A program made the position numbers and the translations under genes. A stretch of 64,000 bases of DNA from Phytopythium helicoides (Eukaryota; Oomycota; Peronosporomycetes; Pythiales; Pythiaceae): assembly GCA_024867545.1 (NCBI GenBank), contig JANFNE010000008.1, forward strand, positions 186,001 through 250,000, read 5' to 3'. Below the pieces are notes generated by a model. The model ran no database searches, was not told the DNA's origin, and saw only the letters and a program-made list of their open reading frames with translations. Every line of letters starts with the position of its first letter. Position 1 is the stretch's first letter. Below are positions 57,098-64,000 of the stretch, piece after piece.

Positions 57098-57231
57098 ATG
57101 ACATGGTCGGACGTGGTCGGTTGCAGACGTGTCAACAGGCCAATCAATCCAACGGCCGTGCGCGGACGTGTCCGTGTCGCGCGCGCCGATATGGAGCCTA
57201 AAAAATGAGGGCCAATACGGACGAGTCCAGC
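57098..57231. repeat. 134-bp variant satellite unit (first)
   Basis: Ten bases longer than the standard unit: CAATCAATCC replaces CAATCC and GGACGTGTCCGTGTCGCG replaces the shorter standard CACACGTCTCGCG. It is followed by AAAAAATGAGGG (standard AAAAAACGAGGG) and GTCCAGCATG (standard GTCCAACATG). Confidence 0.9.
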
Positions 57232-58099
57232 ATGACATGGTCGGACGTGGTCGGTTGCAGACGTGTCAACAGGCCAATCCAACGGCCGCGCGCACACGTC
57301 TCGCGCGCGCCGATATGGAGCCTAAAAAACGAGGGCCAATACGGACGAGTCCAACATGACATGGTCGGACGTGGTCGGTTGCAGACGTGTCAACAGGACA
57401 ATCCAACGGCCGCGCGCACACGTCTCGCGCGCGCCGATATGGAGCCTAAAAAACGAGGGCCAATACGGACGAGTCCAACATGACATGGTCGGACGTGGTC
57501 GGTTGCAGACGTGTCAACAGGACAATCCAACGGCCGCGCGCACACGTCTCGCGCGCGCCGATATGGAGCCTAAAAAACGAGGGCCAATACGGACGAGTCC
57601 AACATGACATGGTCGGACGTGGTCGGTTGCAGACGTGTCAACAGGCCAATCCAACGGCCGCGCGCACACGTCTCGCGCGCGCCGATATGGAGCCTAAAAA
57701 ACGAGGGCCAATACGGACGAGTCCAACATGACATGGTCGGACGTGGTCGGTTGCAGACGTGTCAACAGGCCAATCCAACGGCCGCGCGCACACGTCTCGC
57801 GCGCGCCGATATGGAGCCTAAAAAACGAGGGCCAATACGGACGAGTCCAACATGACATGGTCGGACGTGGTCGGTTGCAGACGTGTCAACAGGCCAATCC
57901 AACGGCCGCGCGCACACGTCTCGCGCGCGCCGATATGGAGCCTAAAAAACGAGGGCCAATACGGACGAGTCCAACATGACATGGTCGGACGTGGTCGGTT
58001 GCAGACGTGTCAACAGGCCAATCCAACGGCCGCGCGCACACGTCTCGCGCGCGCCGATATGGAGCCTAAAAAACGAGGGCCAATACGGACGAGTCCAGC

Positions 58100-58233
58100 A
58101 TGACATGGTCGGACGTGGTCGGTTGCAGACGTGTCAACAGGCCAATCAATCCAACGGCCGTGCGCGGACGTGTCCGTGTCGCGCGCGCCGATATGGAGCC
58201 TAAAAAATGAGGGCCAATACGGACGAGTCCAGC
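58100..58233. repeat. 134-bp variant satellite unit (second)
   Basis: Same variant as at 57098, exactly 1,002 bp later (seven standard units plus one variant). Confidence 0.9.
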
Positions 58234-60713
58234 ATGACATGGTCGGACGTGGTCGGTTGCAGACGTGTCAACAGGCCAATCCAACGGCCGCGCGCACACG
58301 TCTCGCGCGCGCCGATATGGAGCCTAAAAAACGAGGGCCAATACGGACGAGTCCAACATGACATGGTCGGACGTGGTCGGTTGCAGACGTGTCAACAGGC
58401 CAATCCAACGGCCGCGCGCACACGTCTCGCGCGCGCCGATATGGAGCCTAAAAAACGAGGGCCAATACGGACGAGTCCAACATGACATGGTCGGACGTGG
58501 TCGGTTGCAGACGTGTCAACAGGACAATCCAACGGCCGCGCGCACACGTCTCGCGCGCGCCGATATGGAGCCTAAAAAACGAGGGCCAATACGGACGAGT
58601 CCAACATGACATGGTCGGACGTGGTCGGTTGCAGACGTGTCAACAGGACAATCCAACGGCCGCGCGCACACGTCTCGCGCGCGCCGATATGGAGCCTAAA
58701 AAACGAGGGCCAATACGGACGAGTCCAACATGACATGGTCGGACGTGGTCGGTTGCAGACGTGTCAACAGGCCAATCCAACGGCCGCGCGCACACGTCTC
58801 GCGCGCGCCGATATGGAGCCTAAAAAACGAGGGCCAATACGGACGAGTCCAACATGACATGGTCGGACGTGGTCGGTTGCAGACGTGTCAACAGGCCAAT
58901 CCAACGGCCGCGCGCACACGTCTCGCGCGCGCCGATATGGAGCCTAAAAAATGAGGGCCAATACGGACGAGTCCAGCATGACATGGTCGGACGTGGTCGG
59001 TTGCAGACGTGTCAACAGGCCAATCCAACGGCCGCGCGCACACGTCTCGCGCGCGCCGATATGGAGCCTAAAAAACGAGGGCCAATACGGACGAGTCCAA
59101 CATGACATGGTCGGACGTGGTCGGTTGCAGACGTGTCAACAGGACAATCCAACGGCCGCGCGCACACGTCTCGCGCGCGCCGATATGGAGCCTAAAAAAC
59201 GAGGGCCAATACGGACGAGTCCAACATGACATGGTCGGACGTGGTCGGTTGCAGACGTGTCAACAGGCCAATCCAACGGCCGCGCGCACACGTCTCGCGC
59301 GCGCCGATATGGAGCCTAAAAAACGAGGGCCAATACGGACGAGTCCAACATGACATGGTCGGACGTGGTCGGTTGCAGACGTGTCAACAGGCCAATCCAA
59401 CGGCCGCGCGCACACGTCTCGCGCGCGCCGATATGGAGCCTAAAAAACGAGGGCCAATACGGACGAGTCCAACATGACATGGTCGGACGTGGTCGGTTGC
59501 AGACGTGTCAACAGGCCAATCCAACGGCCGCGCGCAGACGTCTCGCGCGCGCCGATATGGAGCCTAAAAAACGAGGGCCAATACGGACGAGTCCAACATG
59601 ACATGGTCGGACGTGGTCGGTTGCAGACGTGTCAACAGGCCAATCCAACGGCCGCGCGCACACGTCTCGCGCGCGCCGATATGGAGCCTAAAAAACGAGG
59701 GCCAATACGGACGAGTCCAACATGACATGGTCGGACGTGGTCGGTTGCAGACGTGTCAACAGGCCAATCCAACGGCCGCGCGCACACGTCTCGCGCGCGC
59801 CGATATGGAGCCTAAAAAACGAGGGCCAATACGGACGAGTCCAACATGACATGGTCGGACGTGGTCGGTTGCAGACGTGTCAACAGGCCAATCCAACGGC
59901 CGCGCGCACACGTCTCGCGCGCGCCGATATGGAGCCTAAAAAACGAGGGCCAATACGGACGAGTCCAACATGACATGGTCGGACGTGGTCGGTTGCAGAC
60001 GTGTCAACAGGCCAATCCAACGGCCGCGCGCACACGTCTCGCGCGCGCCGATATGGAGCCTAAAAAACGAGGGCCAATACGGACGAGTCCAACATGACAT
60101 GGTCGGACGTGGTCGGTTGCAGACGTGTCAACAGGCCAATCCAACGGCCGCGCGCACACGTCTCGCGCGCGCCGATATGGAGCCTAAAAAACGAGGGCCA
60201 ATACGGACGAGTCCAACATGACATGGTCGGACGTGGTCGGTTGCAGACGTGTCAACAGGCCAATCCAACGGCCGCGCGCAGACGTCTCGCGCGCGCCGAT
60301 ATGGAGCCTAAAAAACGAGGGCCAATACGGACGAGTCCAACATGACATGGTCGGACGTGGTCGGTTGCAGACGTGTCAACAGGCCAATCCAACGGCCGCG
60401 CGCACACGTCTCGCGCGCGCCGATATGGAGCCTAAAAAACGAGGGCCAATACGGACGAGTCCAACATGACATGGTCGGACGTGGTCGGTTGCAGACGTGT
60501 CAACAGGCCAATCCAACGGCCGCGCGCACACGTCTCGCGCGCGCCGATATGGAGCCTAAAAAACGAGGGCCAATACGGACGAGTCCAACATGACATGGTC
60601 GGACGTGGTCGGTTGCAGACGTGTCAACAGGCCAATCCAACGGCCGCGCGCACACGTCTCGCGCGCGCCGATATGGAGCCTAAAAAACGAGGGCCAATAC
60701 GGACGAGTCCAAC

Positions 60714-60847
60714 ATGACATGGTCGGACGTGGTCGGTTGCAGACGTGTCAACAGGCCAATCAATCCAACGGCCGTGCGCGGACGTGTCCGTGTCGCGCGC
60801 GCCGATATGGAGCCTAAAAAATGAGGGCCAATACGGACGAGTCCAGC
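60714..60847. repeat. 134-bp variant satellite unit (third)
   Basis: Same ten-base-longer unit, 2,614 bp after the second (20 standard units plus one variant). Its left junction carries the standard GTCCAAC, unlike the first two. Confidence 0.9.
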
Positions 60848-63800
60848 ATGACATGGTCGGACGTGGTCGGTTGCAGACGTGTCAACAGGCCAATCCAACG
60901 GCCGCGCGCACACGTCTCGCGCGCGCCGATATGGAGCCTAAAAAACGAGGGCCAATACGGACGAGTCCAACATGACATGGTCGGACGTGGTCGGTTGCAG
61001 ACGTGTCAACAGGCCAATCCAACGGCCGCGCGCACACGTCTCGCGCGCGCCGATATGGAGCCTAAAAAACGAGGGCCAATACGGACGAGTCCAACATGAC
61101 ATGGTCGGACGTGGTCGGTTGCAGACGTGTCAACAGGACAATCCAACGGCCGCGCGCACACGTCTCGCGCGCGCCGATATGGAGCCTAAAAAACGAGGGC
61201 CAATACGGACGAGTCCAACATGACATGGTCGGACGTGGTCGGTTGCAGACGTGTCAACAGGCCAATCCAACGGCCGCGCGCACACGTCTCGCGCGCGCCG
61301 ATATGGAGCCTAAAAAACGAGGGCCAATACGGACGAGTCCAACATGACATGGTCGGACGTGGTCGGTTGCAGACGTGTCAACAGGCCAATCCAACGGCCG
61401 CGCGCACACGTCTCGCGCGCGCCGATATGGAGCCTAAAAAACGAGGGCCAATACGGACGAGTCCAACATGACATGGTCGGACGTGGTCGGTTGCAGACGT
61501 GTCAACAGGCCAATCCAACGGCCGCGCGCACACGTCTCGCGCGCGCCGATATGGAGCCTAAAAAACGAGGGCCAATACGGACGAGTCCAACATGACATGG
61601 TCGGACGTGGTCGGTTGCAGACGTGTCAACAGGCCAATCCAACGGCCGCGCGCACACGTCTCGCGCGCGCCGATATGGAGCCTAAAAAACGAGGGCCAAT
61701 ACGGACGAGTCCAACATGACATGGTCGGACGTGGTCGGTTGCAGACGTGTCAACAGGACAATCCAACGGCCGCGCGCACACGTCTCGCGCGCGCCGATAT
61801 GGAGCCTAAAAAACGAGGGCCAATACGGACGAGTCCAACATGACATGGTCGGACGTGGTCGGTTGCAGACGTGTCAACAGGCCAATCCAACGGCCGCGCG
61901 CACACGTCTCGCGCGCGCCGATATGGAGCCTAAAAAACGAGGGCCAATACGGACGAGTCCAACATGACATGGTCGGACGTGGTCGGTTGCAGACGTGTCA
62001 ACAGGCCAATCCAACGGCCGCGCGCACACGTCTCGCGCGCGCCGATATGGAGCCTAAAAAACGAGGGCCAATACGGACGAGTCCAACATGACATGGTCGG
62101 ACGTGGTCGGTTGCAGACGTGTCAACAGGCCAATCCAACGGCCGCGCGCACACGTCTCGCGCGCGCCGATATGGAGCCTAAAAAACGAGGGCCAATACGG
62201 ACGAGTCCAACATGACATGGTCGGACGTGGTCGGTTGCAGACGTGTCAACAGGCCAATCCAACGGCCGCGCGCACACGTCTCGCGCGCGCCGATATGGAG
62301 CCTAAAAAACGAGGGCCAATACGGACGAGTCCAACATGACATGGTCGGACGTGGTCGGTTGCAGACGTGTCAACAGGCCAATCCAACGGCCGCGCGCACA
62401 CGTCTCGCGCGCGCCGATATGGAGCCTAAAAAACGAGGGCCAATACGGACGAGTCCAACATGACATGGTCGGACGTGGTCGGTTGCAGACGTGTCAACAG
62501 GCCAATCCAACGGCCGCGCGCACACGTCTCGCGCGCGCCGATATGGAGCCTAAAAAACGAGGGCCAATACGGACGAGTCCAACATGACATGGTCGGACGT
62601 GGTCGGTTGCAGACGTGTCAACAGGCCAATCCAACGGCCGCGCGCACACGTCTCGCGCGCGCCGATATGGAGCCTAAAAAACGAGGGCCAATACGGACGA
62701 GTCCAACATGACATGGTCGGACGTGGTCGGTTGCAGACGTGTCAACAGGCCAATCCAACGGCCGCGCGCACACGTCTCGCGCGCGCCGATATGGAGCCTA
62801 AAAAACGAGGGCCAATACGGACGAGTCCAACATGACATGGTCGGACGTGGTCGGTTGCAGACGTGTCAACAGGCCAATCCAACGGCCGCGCGCACACGTC
62901 TCGCGCGCGCCGATATGGAGCCTAAAAAACGAGGGCCAATACGGACGAGTCCAACATGACATGGTCGGACGTGGTCGGTTGCAGACGTGTCAACAGGACA
63001 ATCCAACGGCCGCGCGCACACGTCTCGCGCGCGCCGATATGGAGCCTAAAAAACGAGGGCCAATACGGACGAGTCCAACATGACATGGTCGGACGTGGTC
63101 GGTTGCAGACGTGTCAACAGGCCAATCCAACGGCCGCGCGCACACGTCTCGCGCGCGCCGATATGGAGCCTAAAAAACGAGGGCCAATACGGACGAGTCC
63201 AACATGACATGGTCGGACGTGGTCGGTTGCAGACGTGTCAACAGGCCAATCCAACGGCCGCGCGCACACGTCTCGCGCGCGCCGATATGGAGCCTAAAAA
63301 ACGAGGGCCAATACGGACGAGTCCAACATGACATGGTCGGACGTGGTCGGTTGCAGACGTGTCAACAGGCCAATCCAACGGCCGCGCGCACACGTCTCGC
63401 GCGCGCCGATATGGAGCCTAAAAAACGAGGGCCAATACGGACGAGTCCAACATGACATGGTCGGACGTGGTCGGTTGCAGACGTGTCAACAGGCCAATCC
63501 AACGGCCGCGCGCACACGTCTCGCGCGCGCCGATATGGAGCCTAAAAAACGAGGGCCAATACGGACGAGTCCAACATGACATGGTCGGACGTGGTCGGTT
63601 GCAGACGTGTCAACAGGCCAATCCAACGGCCGCGCGCACACGTCTCGCGCGCGCCGATATGGAGCCTAAAAAACGAGGGCCAATACGGACGAGTCCAACA
63701 TGACATGGTCGGACGTGGTCGGTTGCAGACGTGTCAACAGGCCAATCCAACGGCCGCGCGCACACGTCTCGCGCGCGCCGATATGGAGCCTAAAAAACGA

Positions 63801-64000
63801 GGGCCAATACGGACGAGTCCAACATGACATGGTCGGACGTGGTCGGTTGCAGACGTGTCAACAGGCCAATCCAACGGCCGCGCGCACACGTCTCGCGCGC
63901 GCCGATATGGAGCCTAAAAAACGAGGGCCAATACGGACGAGTCCAACATGACATGGTCGGACGTGGTCGGTTGCAGACGTGTCAACAGGCCAATCCAACG

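Larger units (their letters stand above)
51831..64000. repeat. 124-bp satellite DNA array, about 98 units, runs off the window
   Basis: Head-to-tail copies of one 124-bp unit with almost no divergence. The array starts abruptly at ACGTCTCGGGCGCGCC and is still running at 64000. Each unit contains ATATGGAGCCTAAAAAACG, GGTCGGACGTGGTCGGTTGC, GTGTCAACAGGCCAATCC and two alternating CG/CA runs (CGCGCGCACACGT and CGCGCGCGC) that could form Z-DNA. The most common variant is C or A in CAGG(C/A)CAATCC. Because 124 is not a multiple of three, the recurring 83-codon frames change phase each unit and are not genes. Length and homogeneity fit a centromeric, pericentromeric or subtelomeric satellite; it is not like a gene cluster or CRISPR. 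Confidence 0.97.

Noticed and set aside
51890..63951. About 95 overlapping 83-codon frames in the satellite array
   Set aside because: They are the same frame repeated by the 124-bp unit, shift phase every unit, overlap one another and encode nothing recognisable. They are a by-product of the repeat.
51831..64000. Regular repeats as a CRISPR array
   Set aside because: The whole 124-bp unit repeats with no unique spacers, in a eukaryotic context and with no Cas genes.
51831..64000. Satellite as an rDNA intergenic spacer repeat
   Set aside because: No 18S, 5.8S, 28S or 5S sequence lies in the window. It cannot be excluded beyond the right edge, so it is kept only as an alternative.

Overview
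The window looks like a nuclear contig from an oomycete (Stramenopila; Phytophthora/Pythium-like). The basis is compact, gene-dense DNA with short introns of about 50-110 nt (donors GTRNGT or GTACGT, branch points like CTAAC, acceptors YAG), GC-rich third codon positions, typical eukaryotic housekeeping genes, an oomycete-style Ty1/copia element, and a Fanzor (eukaryotic TnpB-like nuclease) gene, a family known from oomycete genomes. The assignment is inference; no rRNA or other species marker is present.

Layout. 1-6.0 kb: the 3' part of a leucine-rich-repeat/coiled-coil gene (+) convergent with an ABCF3/GCN20-like ATPase (-). 6.3-9.4 kb: a Fanzor RNA-guided nuclease gene (-) with one reading-frame break, flanked by short matching inverted 9-mers. 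9.4-11.1 kb: no recognisable gene. 11.1-13.5 kb: a frame-broken low-complexity gene (+) convergent with a small GC-rich membrane protein gene (-). 15.8-31 kb: a dense block with an ABCG half-transporter (-), a secreted JmjC/cupin-FN3-FN3-PA protein (+), a two-SANT MYB-related protein (+), transportin/karyopherin beta-2 (-) divergent from NUBP1/NBP35 (+), and a nine-exon PH-PP2C fusion phosphatase (-). 31.3-34.7 kb: the DNA polymerase delta catalytic subunit (-). 35.1 kb: a tRNA-Arg(CCT).

From 35.2 kb the sequence becomes AT-rich and holds only decayed transposons: hAT (38.3-39.8 kb), pogo/Tigger-like (40.1-41.3 kb) and a possible Tc1/IS630-like scrap (43.4-44.3 kb). A young, apparently intact Ty1/copia LTR retrotransposon follows (45,938-50,719), with 366/367-bp LTRs and a TAAAT target-site duplication. 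From 51,831 to the end (about 12.2 kb) there is a nearly homogeneous 124-bp satellite array with about 98 unit positions. It includes three 134-bp variant units and a recurring C/A polymorphism.

The housekeeping genes do not form one pathway. They cover translation control (ABCF3), nuclear import (transportin), cytosolic Fe-S assembly (NUBP1) and replication (POLD1; polymerase delta is itself an Fe-S protein that depends on the NUBP1 pathway). The gene-rich to transposon-rich to satellite gradient suggests the edge of a heterochromatic domain (pericentromeric or subtelomeric). Several genes, including the essential POLD1, carry single-base frame breaks, some next to G/C homopolymers. Frame breaks here may therefore be assembly indels and are not by themselves evidence of pseudogenes.
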